64,000 nucleotides of DNA from Paenibacillus_D sp047238105. GTDB taxonomy: Bacteria; Bacillota; Bacilli; Paenibacillales; Paenibacillaceae. Position numbers and translations under genes: made by a program. Under the pieces are notes generated by a model, which saw nothing but the letters and a program-made list of their open reading frames with translations, was not told where the DNA came from and did not search any database. Below, in pieces: positions 1-7,152 of this stretch. The stretch is from positions 7,130,001-7,194,000 of the forward strand of contig NZ_JBDFMD010000001.1 in assembly GCF_047238105.1 (NCBI RefSeq), written 5' to 3'. Each line of letters opens with the position of its first letter. Position 1 is the first letter of the stretch.

Positions 1-62
1 CTAACCTGGAGGACGTATTCCTTACGTTGACCGGCAAGCAGCTTCGAGACAAGGGGGAATGA
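1..62 (+). CDS. ABC transporter ATP-binding protein, C-terminal end (partial)
   Basis: Only the last 19 codons are in the window, read from base 3 to a TGA at 60-62. The visible tail contains LEDVFLTLTG, the closing motif typical of ABC-2-type exporter ATPases (compare LDEVFLALTG near the end of the DrrA-like ATPase at 3635-4609). The stop overlaps the ATG of the next gene (ATGA), so it is translationally coupled to two permease genes and is very probably the ATPase of that exporter. The substrate cannot be told from the fragment. Confidence 0.75.
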   Translation, partial: NLEDVFLTLTGKQLRDKGE

Positions 63-796
63 CAATGCGTGTACTCTCAACGATTCCGTATACTATGCTG
101 AGACTGTTCCGCAATTATATTGTGTTGCTTCTGCTGCTCGTCATGCCGATCTTGCTTATCACGTTGTTTAACTTTTTACTCTCCGGCCAGGTCGCCGAAG
201 ACGGTACGCCTTATTCATACAATAATGCACTCACGATGGTGCTGGTGTTCCAGCTATTCGGCGGCTCCACCGTCATGCACTTTATCAACAGTGATCTTTT
301 TACGGACAATCGGGCGAGATTTTTCGCGGTTCCCTTCAATAAAACGATGTACGCTTTTTCGGTTCTGCTGTGCGGTTCATTCTTTTCGATCTTACTGGGA
401 ATCATGCTCATGATTTACACCCAGTTTGTGCTTGGCTTGGTGTGGCAAAGCTGGGGATGGATGATTTATCTCATCAGCTTGATGTCACTCCTCTCCAGTA
501 TCATTTGTGTCATCTTTACCTGTATCGTCAAGAAATTCAAGCTTGCTGAGCGTTTAAGCGAGGTATACGGTGTCGGATTCGTCGTGCTGGCAGGACTGTT
601 TTTTCCAATGCCGGACAACGCGGTGTTTAACTTTCTCGGCTCTTACGGCAACCCGTTGACCTTGGCGATTGGAGCGATCGAGGACAGGGGGCGGGGGAAC
701 CTGACGGAAGCCTGGTTTCAGACCAATATCCTGCTCGCTGCCATCGTGGTTCTATTCGTGGTCATGCTCGCTGTAGGAAGGAGAAGATTAAGGTGA
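59..796 (+). CDS. ABC-2 type exporter permease (first of pair)
   Basis: A 245-residue polytopic membrane protein of the ABC-2 permease type. It has an N-terminal transmembrane segment (about residues 17-43), a loop, then about five more hydrophobic segments, and it ends in a basic tail (GRRRLR). The start at ATG 59 overlaps the stop of the upstream ATPase, and the end overlaps the GTG of the second permease by four bases, so the three genes form one tightly coupled exporter operon. Half-transporter permeases of this size usually export lipids, peptides or antibiotics; nothing here fixes the substrate. No two-component regulator of the bacitracin-sensing kind is visible in the window, but the upstream side is cut off. 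Confidence 0.8.
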   Translation: MTMRVLSTIPYTMLRLFRNYIVLLLLLVMPILLITLFNFLLSGQVAEDGTPYSYNNALTMVLVFQLFGGSTVMHFINSDLFTDNRARFFAVPFNKTMYAFSVLLCGSFFSILLGIMLMIYTQFVLGLVWQSWGWMIYLISLMSLLSSIICVIFTCIVKKFKLAERLSEVYGVGFVVLAGLFFPMPDNAVFNFLGSYGNPLTLAIGAIEDRGRGNLTEAWFQTNILLAAIVVLFVVMLAVGRRRLR

Positions 797-1479
797 CCAT
801 CTTTTATTTCGCGCTAAAAAGGAGCTTTGGCAATCTGACCAATCTGATTTTTCTTACGATAGCTCCGATCGCCTGTATTTTCTTCCCTTCCGGCGAGTAT
901 TGGCCCCATTTGCCTTACGGCTATCAATATTTCGGCATTATCATCTTGTTTACTTCTATCCGTCTGACGACGATCATCCTGGATGACCGGGCCAAAGGCG
1001 TGGTTAAGCGGCTATCCGTCGCTCCCATTAGCTATCTTCGTTATCTGGTTCAGAATTTGATGGCGTACGCGGTTATTATGGTATTCCAATGTCTGATTGT
1101 CATTGCGGGAGGCTTGGCATGGGGGCAGGATCTACACCGGCCATGGGCCTTGCTCCTCCTGTTCATTTCCTTCAGTATTACGGCGCTGGCGATCGCTCTT
1201 GCCTGGATTTCTTTCTATCGAAGCAAGGAAACGTCATTTCTGATCTATATGTCGCTCATTTTCTTCGTGGTGATCATGGGCGGCGTGATGATCCCTTTGG
1301 AGATATTTCCCGAGGTTCTCAAGCGTGCCGCTGTAATCCTGCCCACGTATTGGCTTGCAGAGGGGATGAATTGGGTGGCACTGGGTGGAGAGACGTCCGA
1401 ATTTGTGCTAACCAACGGAGTATTATGGCTGTACGCCATCATCTTCCTGATCCTTGGCAGCAAGCGTAAAATGCAATAA
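793..1479 (+). CDS. ABC-2 type exporter permease (second of pair)
   Basis: A 228-residue membrane protein with about six hydrophobic segments and the short cytoplasmic motif DDRAKGVVKRLSVAP after the second segment, typical of ABC-2 permeases (compare DLAKGVFSRFRTLP in the DrrB-like protein at 2853-3638). GTG start; the GTGA overlap with the preceding gene indicates translational coupling. It pairs with the permease at 59-796 and the truncated ATPase before it. No clear terminator follows; the next recognisable element is a T-box leader beginning about 115 bases downstream. Substrate unknown. Confidence 0.8.
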   Translation: MTIFYFALKRSFGNLTNLIFLTIAPIACIFFPSGEYWPHLPYGYQYFGIIILFTSIRLTTIILDDRAKGVVKRLSVAPISYLRYLVQNLMAYAVIMVFQCLIVIAGGLAWGQDLHRPWALLLLFISFSITALAIALAWISFYRSKETSFLIYMSLIFFVVIMGGVMIPLEIFPEVLKRAAVILPTYWLAEGMNWVALGGETSEFVLTNGVLWLYAIIFLILGSKRKMQ

Positions 1480-1595
1480 TAACTCTTTTAATTAATGATA
1501 TTAAATATTAAATGCATTAAATTGAAATTCGTCTAAAAATCAATTGATTTTATCGGGGTCTTCATGTACAATCTTTTCAAATTCATCTAATATCC

Positions 1596-1866
1596 AAATG
1601 CAAGGAATGGAAAGAGTAGTTGCATGGAGTCGTTTTAGCGAGCCGGCGGGTGGTGCGAGGTCCGGTACGACGATACGCAATGAATGGGTCCATTGGCTTC
1701 AATCCGAACTTCGCTCTGCGGACAGTAGGCGTTGACGGCATCCCACCGTTATCCAAGGGAGCCCTGTTAGTCGTCTTGACAGGTAAGAGCGCGGCCTTCG
1801 GCCGAATTCGGGTGGTTTCGCGGAGCTAAACACTTCGTCCCTTTTGGGATGAGGTGTTTTTTGCGT
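1596..1866 (+). ncRNA. T-box leader, probably tRNA-Trp responsive
   Basis: All main T-box landmarks are present: a K-turn-like AATGGAAAGAGTAG stretch at the 5' side of stem I (about 1605-1620), the stem I distal GCGAGCC...GGTGGTGCGAGG block (1638-1660), a TGG triplet at 1685-1687 (a second TGG at 1694-1696) where the specifier is expected, the T-box motif CGGGTGGTTTCGCGGAG (1809-1825), and an intrinsic terminator right after it. In the family, an uncharged tRNA pairs with the specifier and the T-box and favours an antiterminator over the terminator. The TGG triplet and the trpS remnant downstream both point to tryptophan. What follows the leader is no longer a functional trpS. Exact 5' boundary is an estimate. 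Confidence 0.88.
1831..1866 (+). terminator. T-box leader terminator
   Basis: CACTTCGTCCC, a TTTT loop and GGGATGAGGTG form an 11-base stem with one G-T pair, followed by six T. This is the standard T-box regulatory terminator; its 5' arm would compete with the antiterminator formed by the T-box sequence just upstream. Confidence 0.88.
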
Positions 1867-1903
1867 TGAGGGGTCAATGGGATGAGCCCATGCTGAACTC
1901 TCA

Positions 1904-2204
1904 TGGATGCTGGAAACCCAGGCAAGCCAGCGGTCAGCAATCTGATCGAGATCTACGCCGTATTCGCTGACGAAGCGGTCGAGACGATCGAGAACAGATA
2001 TGCCGGGGTAGGCTACGGCTCGTTCAAGCAGACTTGGCTGATGTGGTGGTGGAGCGTCTCATGCCGATCCAGGAGCGGTTCAGAGAGATTATAGCCTCGC
2101 AGGAACTGGATGAAGTCCTGAAGCGTGGAGCGCAAAAGGCGGCGGAACGGGCTCACGACACTCTTGTACGTGCCAAACAGGCGATGGGTATTGTAACATT
2201 TTAA
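1904..2204 (+). pseudogene. trpS: Tryptophanyl-tRNA synthetase C-terminal remnant
   Basis: Two frames together read as the last ~100 residues of bacterial TrpRS: KPAVSNLIEIYAVFADEAVE and a GYGSFK segment in one frame (1924-2025), then DLADVVVERLMPIQERF and the ELDEVLKRGAQKAAERA segment in the next, ending VTF and TAA at 2204. The shift lies near 2031-2034 and equals the loss of one base. The catalytic Rossmann part (HIGH and KMSKS motifs) is absent: only about 40 bases separate the T-box terminator from the homologous segment. The gene therefore suffered a large internal deletion plus a frameshift. A functional trpS must be elsewhere in the genome. The TrpRS identity is from recognition of the conserved C-terminal block, not from an alignment. 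Confidence 0.85.
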
Positions 2205-2296
2205 ACGAATAGTAATAATAAATGATCATCGTTTCCAGCGCTGGGTGAGCGGCCACATGGTAAAATGGTTATGAGATTCCTTGTTAAAGGCAGGTG

Positions 2297-2725
2297 ATGG
2301 TTAGGATGGATCTGCACCCAATCGAAATAATGGCTTCGTCCGCTTTCATCATCGTCCTGCTTCTAGTAACGCTCTTCCTGCCGAAGAAAGTACGGAAGCT
2401 GGCCTTGGCAGGTGTCGGAGCGATGCTTGTGTTGCTGCTCGTGTTATTCGCGGTTCGGCCGTACTACATCGATCACCAGGTTGCCCTTAAGACCGAACAG
2501 CTCGATCAGCATCTGCAGGATCGGTATCCCGGAGAATCATGGGAGATATCCAGACAAGAGGGGAGGCACAATAACCCGTATCGACTTCAGGTCCGGTTTA
2601 GTAATGAACAGGACTGGATCTACATCTACCGGATTACGGAGGGGAAGCCCGTCTGCCAGACGTCGTGGGTTCCGCCGGAAGGCAAATTCCCGGATGCGGG
2701 GAAGCATTATGAATCCTGCAGCTGA
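2297..2725 (+). CDS. Small hypothetical membrane protein
   Basis: About 142 residues. Two closely spaced transmembrane segments lie near the N-terminus (roughly residues 10-28 and 34-55), separated by a short basic loop (PKKVRK), followed by a soluble domain of about 85 residues with no motif I recognise. Start chosen at ATG 2297, six bases after AAAGG; an in-frame GTG at 2294 is also possible. It sits alone between the trpS remnant and the convergent DrrAB-like genes. No function assigned. Confidence 0.6.
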   Translation: MVRMDLHPIEIMASSAFIIVLLLVTLFLPKKVRKLALAGVGAMLVLLLVLFAVRPYYIDHQVALKTEQLDQHLQDRYPGESWEISRQEGRHNNPYRLQVRFSNEQDWIYIYRITEGKPVCQTSWVPPEGKFPDAGKHYESCS

Positions 2726-2852
2726 TGGCGCTTACTGGGGACTCATCTTGTTGATAGACCATTATTGGGTATTTACGGTTAACTGCCTATAAGAATATAA
2801 CCGCAGGGCCAAAGACCTTGCCCGTTCGGACAAGACCTTTGGGCTTGCGTCA

Positions 2853-3638
2853 TTACTCATTGCCTTTGATGCGGTACAACCGGAACGTGAGCGGCGCGAA
2901 TACGGCAATTAATGCCGCGCAGCCCGCAAATAACCAAAGCAGATCGCTGGCTTCTGCTGTTCCGTGGGCGAGACCTCTAACTCCGGTGGCAGCAAGACTT
3001 AACGGATTATACTCCACCATCGGCCGCAACCAGCCCGGCATCGTGGATGAATCGACGAATACATTACTGGTGAACATGAGCGGGTACAGAACAAGGTAAG
3101 TAGACGTGGTCAGCGCCTCTGCCTTCTGGATGATCACCCCCAGACAGGCGAAGATCCAACTGACGCTAAAGGCAAATAAAACGACAGCCAGCAGAGCCAG
3201 CACAAGCCCGACCGCTCCCGCCTCAGGACGGAAACCCAGCAGCATGCCGATGCTTGCTGTAGCTGTAACGGCTAGCACATACCTCAGCACATCAATGGCC
3301 ATGGCGCCGATAATAGCCGCCGGTTGCCAGAAGGGCAGTGTACGGAAGCGGCTGAACACGCCTTTGGCAAGATCGCTTTGGATCCCGATCCCGGTGTACA
3401 CTGTCATCGTGGTTACCGTATAGACCAGCATGCCCGGGAGCAGGAATTGCAAATAGGTGCCGGTAGATCCGGCGATGGCGCCGCCAAAGAGAAAGGTAAA
3501 GATCAGCAGGAAGATGACAGGAAAAACCAGCGTGTCTATAAGCACGTACACGGGAATTTTCATGGTCTTCGTGAGAGATCGCCATGCAAAGGTTCGAATC
3601 GCCGACATCATGCTCGGTGCCAAGGTAGGAGATTTCAT
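2853..3638 (-). CDS. DrrB-like ABC-2 exporter permease
   Basis: A 261-residue membrane protein with six hydrophobic segments. The conserved ABC-2 motif GVFSRFRTLPFWQPAAIIGA sits after the second segment, and the C-terminal half has the PLS..ATGVRGLAHG and NVFVDSSTMPGWLRP segments typical of the daunorubicin-resistance DrrB family. The ATG overlaps the stop of the ATPase gene (ATGA), so the two are coupled. DrrAB pairs export hydrophobic antibiotics or lipids; the substrate here is unknown. The operon is convergent with the small membrane protein at 2297-2725. Confidence 0.88.
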   Translation of the reverse strand: MKSPTLAPSMMSAIRTFAWRSLTKTMKIPVYVLIDTLVFPVIFLLIFTFLFGGAIAGSTGTYLQFLLPGMLVYTVTTMTVYTGIGIQSDLAKGVFSRFRTLPFWQPAAIIGAMAIDVLRYVLAVTATASIGMLLGFRPEAGAVGLVLALLAVVLFAFSVSWIFACLGVIIQKAEALTTSTYLVLYPLMFTSNVFVDSSTMPGWLRPMVEYNPLSLAATGVRGLAHGTAEASDLLWLFAGCAALIAVFAPLTFRLYRIKGNE

Positions 3639-4609
3639 TGAATGACCTCCTTTTCCTTAGATGCGGACTCATCAGTCGAGGGTCGTCCGGTCAGAGCAAG
3701 GAATACTTCATCCAGACTGGGCTGTCCGATCGAAAAATGGCTGTGTGAAATGCCTGCGCGCTTCAGCTCAATCAATGCCAGCGCGGCATGTTCGGGATCA
3801 TCGGATCTGACGCTAAGCATCGCCGGATCTGAACCGAAATGAAGCTCGTTATGAAATACCTTGCCAAGAACCGCCGCTGCAGCCTCGCGTTGTTCTGCCA
3901 GGTCTATCCGCACTTGGACGCTGCCTGAGCCTACAGATGCTTTCAATTCGGCTGGTGTTCCCTCTGCGATAACCATTCCATGATCAAGAACCGCAATCCT
4001 GCCGGCCAGTTGATCCGCTTCCTCCAGATACTGGGTGGTTAGCAGAACGGTTGTACCCTGGCCGACAAGTCTTCTGACGATCTCCCACACTTGGCCGCGG
4101 CTGCGAGGGTCCAAGCCGGTCGTGGGCTCATCGAGGAAGAGCAGATCCGGTGTCTCGATCATGCCGGCCGCGATATCGACCCGTCGCCTCATCCCGCCTG
4201 AGTAACTGGTGACCGGGCGGTCTCCAGCATCTGTGAGACCGAATATCTGTAGCAGCTCGTCCGCGCGGCTTCGGGCAGCCTTCCTCCGGTACCCCATCAA
4301 CCTGGCGATCATCATCAGATTTTCTTTCCCGCTGAGGTCTTCATCCACGGATGCAAATTGACCGGTGAGACTGATTTTTCTGCGGATCGCAGATGCTTCC
4401 CGCTGAACCTCCATGCCCAGTACTTTTACGGAGCCTCGTGTTGGCCGCAGCAGGGTAGAGAGGATCTGTACCAATGTTGTCTTACCTGCCCCGTTGGGTC
4501 CCAGTACCGCAAATACACTGCCTTGCTTGACCTTCAGGTCAATTCCCTTCAGCACTTCATTCGTTCCGTAGGATTTGCGCAGATCCTTTACCTCAATCGC
4601 CATCGTCAT
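3635..4609 (-). CDS. DrrA-like ABC exporter ATPase
   Basis: A 324-residue ATP-binding subunit: Walker A GPNGAGKTT (about residues 39-47), the Q-loop near TGQFASVDEDLSG, signature YSGGMRRRVDIA, Walker B LLFLDEPTTGLD and an H-loop-region TTQYLEEADQL. The ~90-residue extension after the ATPase core, ending LDEVFLALTGRPS, is characteristic of the DrrA family of the ABC-2 exporters. It forms a two-gene operon with the DrrB-like permease (4-base overlap). Start at ATG 4609; an in-frame ATG six bases later is possible. No regulator gene is adjacent. Confidence 0.92.
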   Translation of the reverse strand: MTMAIEVKDLRKSYGTNEVLKGIDLKVKQGSVFAVLGPNGAGKTTLVQILSTLLRPTRGSVKVLGMEVQREASAIRRKISLTGQFASVDEDLSGKENLMMIARLMGYRRKAARSRADELLQIFGLTDAGDRPVTSYSGGMRRRVDIAAGMIETPDLLFLDEPTTGLDPRSRGQVWEIVRRLVGQGTTVLLTTQYLEEADQLAGRIAVLDHGMVIAEGTPAELKASVGSGSVQVRIDLAEQREAAAAVLGKVFHNELHFGSDPAMLSVRSDDPEHAALALIELKRAGISHSHFSIGQPSLDEVFLALTGRPSTDESASKEKEVIQ

Positions 4610-4775
4610 GCTTCACATCAACCCTCTCTAGACACTTTTTCTTGGAACTACTCCAGATTACAACATTGATGCAAATGCGAAGGTTAAAGAGAATTTGCAG
4701 CCAATTTGAGAAGACTTTGTGAGAGAAATCGACCATGTAACTTGAAGCTTTTTCATAATGATCCTGAACGATAAA

Positions 4776-4821
4776 TCTAAAAAACCCGGGCATCCACTTC
4801 TATGAAGTGAATAACCCGGGC
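4776..4821 (-). terminator. Intrinsic terminator after the TagO-like gene
   Basis: On the minus strand, GCCCGGG and CCCGGGTTTTTTAG flank an inner TTCACTTC/GAAGTGGA pairing, giving a long GC-rich hairpin followed by six T. It lies 14 bases after the stop of the gene at 4835-5803. Confidence 0.88.
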
Positions 4822-4834
4822 TTGCTCTCTAAGT

Positions 4835-5803
4835 CTAGCTCTGTGCCAACAGCAAGATAATAGAGGAGAGGCATAGACATGTACTGACCAGATAGAGTAC
4901 GCCAACGACCTGTTTATGGTTGAGCCCTGCCCGCAGCAGCCGATAGTGAGCCTGGCTGGCATCCGCCTCGTATACGGCTTTGCCCTGCATGAATCGCCGG
5001 ACGACGACAAACAGATTGTCGAAGATCGGCACACCGAGCGCGAGGACAGGGATGAACAGCGATAACACGGTTGCTTGCTTGAACGCGCCATCCAGTGCGA
5101 TGACGGCGAGGATGAAGCCGAGGAAGGTGGCCCCGGAGTCGCCCATGAACACTTTAGCTGGCGGCTTGTTATACTTCAGATAGGCGAGCGTCACACCGAC
5201 CAGGATGATCGACATGAGCGCCGAGTCCGACTGACCCTTGGCCAGTGCCACCACGAATAAAGTCATCGCAGAGATCGCTGCAAGCCCGCCGGCGAGACCA
5301 TCCATGCCATCAGAGAAATTGATCACGGTCGTCACGCCAAAAATCCAAAGTACAGTAAGGATGAATTGCAAAATGACAGGTAGCGTTATGTATTCAGAGG
5401 TCAGCGGATTGTAGAATCCCGTAAATGCAATGCCGGAGGCGTACACCAGCACGGCTGCAGAGACCTGAACAATCAGCTTGGGCAGCGCCGGAAAATCCTT
5501 GCCCTTCGTCTTATACCAGTCATCGACCGTGCCGATCGTCAGCAGCAGGATGCCCCCGGCAACCAGTGCGGCTGTCTCCATGGACAGTTGTTTCGTTAAA
5601 GAGACATAAGCAAGAAAGAAACCGGCAAAGATCGCATAACCGGCCGTGAGCGGAATCGGCTGCCGGTGCAGCTTGCGCTCCACGCCTTCCCGGGGCTTGT
5701 CCACAAAATCAAGCCGGTGCGCCAGACGGCCGAGCGGCGGAATTAGCAGCAAAACAACAAGAAAAGACATGATAAATGCTATCAAAAACACCATGACGTC
5801 CAC
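4835..5803 (-). CDS. tagO: Polyprenyl-phosphate GlcNAc-1-phosphate transferase (TagO/WecA-like)
   Basis: A 322-residue integral membrane protein with about ten hydrophobic segments, of the MraY/WecA/TagO family, which transfers a sugar-1-phosphate from a UDP-sugar to undecaprenyl phosphate at the inner face of the membrane. Visible motifs: GTVDDWY (the aspartate pair of the family, about residues 92-98), NFSDGMDGLAGGLA (about 162-175) and VFMGDSGATFLGF, plus PIFDNLFVVVRR near the C-terminus. In Bacillota such an enzyme begins wall teichoic acid or other surface glycan synthesis. GTG start with AGGAGTG before it. It is a single-gene unit with its own terminator. MraY is less likely, because no division or murein genes are adjacent. 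Confidence 0.88.
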   Translation of the reverse strand: MDVMVFLIAFIMSFLVVLLLIPPLGRLAHRLDFVDKPREGVERKLHRQPIPLTAGYAIFAGFFLAYVSLTKQLSMETAALVAGGILLLTIGTVDDWYKTKGKDFPALPKLIVQVSAAVLVYASGIAFTGFYNPLTSEYITLPVILQFILTVLWIFGVTTVINFSDGMDGLAGGLAAISAMTLFVVALAKGQSDSALMSIILVGVTLAYLKYNKPPAKVFMGDSGATFLGFILAVIALDGAFKQATVLSLFIPVLALGVPIFDNLFVVVRRFMQGKAVYEADASQAHYRLLRAGLNHKQVVGVLYLVSTCLCLSSIILLLAQS

Positions 5804-5962
5804 GATTCACTCCTATCTTCCATTTCCTCCTAGTATACGTCACGGTTCTTGGCCTGTCATCAACATTAAAAGAAATTTACTAATCGATTTTATTCCCTGA
5901 CGTTAGCTGTCAGGGAAGTTGTTTTAAGATAGGCCTATCAAATGTGATGGGAGTGTTAGTAG

Positions 5963-6595
5963 ATGGAAACAAAAAAGGTATATCTTTATGTATTTAATAC
6001 TATGTCAGATTGGGAGTATGGATATTTGATTGCTGAACTAAACTCAGGAAGATATTTCAAAAAAGGTGCAGTCCCTTTATCAGTAGTTACAGTTGGAGCT
6101 GACAAAGGAATGGTTAGGACGATGGGGGGACTAAACATCGTTCCAGATCTTTCACTTGATGAATGTTCCCTTGCGTATAAGGATCTTTTAATATTACCGG
6201 GAGGGACTACCTGGGGAGAAGATATTCATCAACCGATTTTGATCAGAATTGGCCAAGCCTTAGAGCAGGGCACGATCGTTGCTGCCATTTGTGGTGCAAC
6301 AGAAGGCCTTGCCAATATGGGATATCTGGATTCTAGAAATCATACAAGTAATAACCTGGAGTATATTAAAATGGTATGTCCAAATTATAAAGGCGAGCAG
6401 TTTTACGAAGCGGGACCTGCGGTATCTGATGCGAATCTAGTTACCGCCTCAGGGGTAGCTCCTCTGGAATTTGCGATGGAAGTCCTTAATACAATAGATG
6501 TATTTACACCAGATACATTAGATGCTTGGTATAACCTAAACAAGACTCAACAACCTGAATATTTCTATCAACTGATGAATTCGATAAACAATTGA
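5963..6595 (+). CDS. DJ-1/PfpI family protein (type 1 glutamine amidotransferase-like)
   Basis: A 210-residue protein of the DJ-1/ThiJ/PfpI superfamily. The nucleophile-elbow motif AAICGAT (cysteine about residue 112) and the upstream LLILPGG strand-loop are clear. It resembles YoaZ-type proteins of Bacillus by overall layout (MKKVYLYVFNTMSDWEYGY-like start, DTLDAWY near the end). Members of this group act in stress response or as glyoxalase/deglycase-like hydrolases; which applies here cannot be seen. Base composition is more AT-rich than the neighbouring genes, which may mean recent acquisition. It stands alone, with a hairpin downstream at 6662-6691. Confidence 0.8.
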   Translation: METKKVYLYVFNTMSDWEYGYLIAELNSGRYFKKGAVPLSVVTVGADKGMVRTMGGLNIVPDLSLDECSLAYKDLLILPGGTTWGEDIHQPILIRIGQALEQGTIVAAICGATEGLANMGYLDSRNHTSNNLEYIKMVCPNYKGEQFYEAGPAVSDANLVTASGVAPLEFAMEVLNTIDVFTPDTLDAWYNLNKTQQPEYFYQLMNSINN

Positions 6596-6661
6596 GTAAC
6601 TGAAGTACGTCGAAGGAGTAAGCTTTTGTGGCCGTGTCGCAGCGCCAACCTTGCTTCAACA

Positions 6662-6691
6662 GAAGCCCGTATATTCACGTATACGGGCTTC
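6662..6691. terminator. Hairpin between convergent genes
   Basis: AAGCCCGTATA and TATACGGGCTT form an 11-base perfect stem around a short loop, located between the ends of the PfpI-family gene and the lectin-domain reading frame. Neither side has a long T run, so it is a weak bidirectional terminator at best. Confidence 0.6.
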
Positions 6692-6711
6692 GGCTTGTTA
6701 TGAAGAGGTCT

Positions 6712-7152
6712 TTAATTGAGCTGAATCAGCTTCCACTTCTGGGCAGCATTGTTCAGGTCCGTCCAGATCTGCACGTTGGTCCCGTTTGCACTGCCGCTGC
6801 CCGCGACATCGAGTGCTTTGCCGCTATGCTTGTTAATCAGCTTGTAATTGCCGCCGCCGGTGTCCATGAGCTGCCAGAGCTGGTTGTCAGCGCCTGTATC
6901 GTCCCAGATCGTGACGTTGGCGCCATTGGCGGTTCCCCAGCCGTCCACTTCCAACGCTCTACCGCTGTGCACGTTGATTAGCTTGTAATAGCCGCTACCC
7001 GCGTTTATTAAGGTCCAGCGCTGATTGGCGCCGCCGTGGTCATCCCAGATCGCAACATTCGAGCCGTTCGCTGTTCCCCAGGCATCCACCTCCAACATCT
7101 TCTCGCTATTCGGATTCATCAGCCGGTACGTCTTGCCAGGCGCGATGCTCAT
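6712..7152 (-). pseudogene. Ricin-type beta-trefoil lectin domain, split from the upstream sialidase frame
   Basis: This frame encodes about 146 residues with three repeats of the ricin-B type: SEKMLEVDAWGTANGSNV, SGRALEVDGWGTANGANV and SGKALDVAGSGSANGTNV, each followed by a W/Q..W motif (NQRWTL, NQLWQL, AQKWKL). It is a carbohydrate-binding beta-trefoil (CBM13-like). It has no signal peptide or independent ribosome binding site; its first ATG overlaps the TGA of the sialidase frame at ATATATGA. Removing one AT from that ATATAT tract would fuse the two frames in register (YRN-MSIAPGKTYRL). The simplest reading is one secreted protein broken by a two-base slip; a coupled separate protein is possible but would stay in the cytoplasm. 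Confidence 0.72.
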
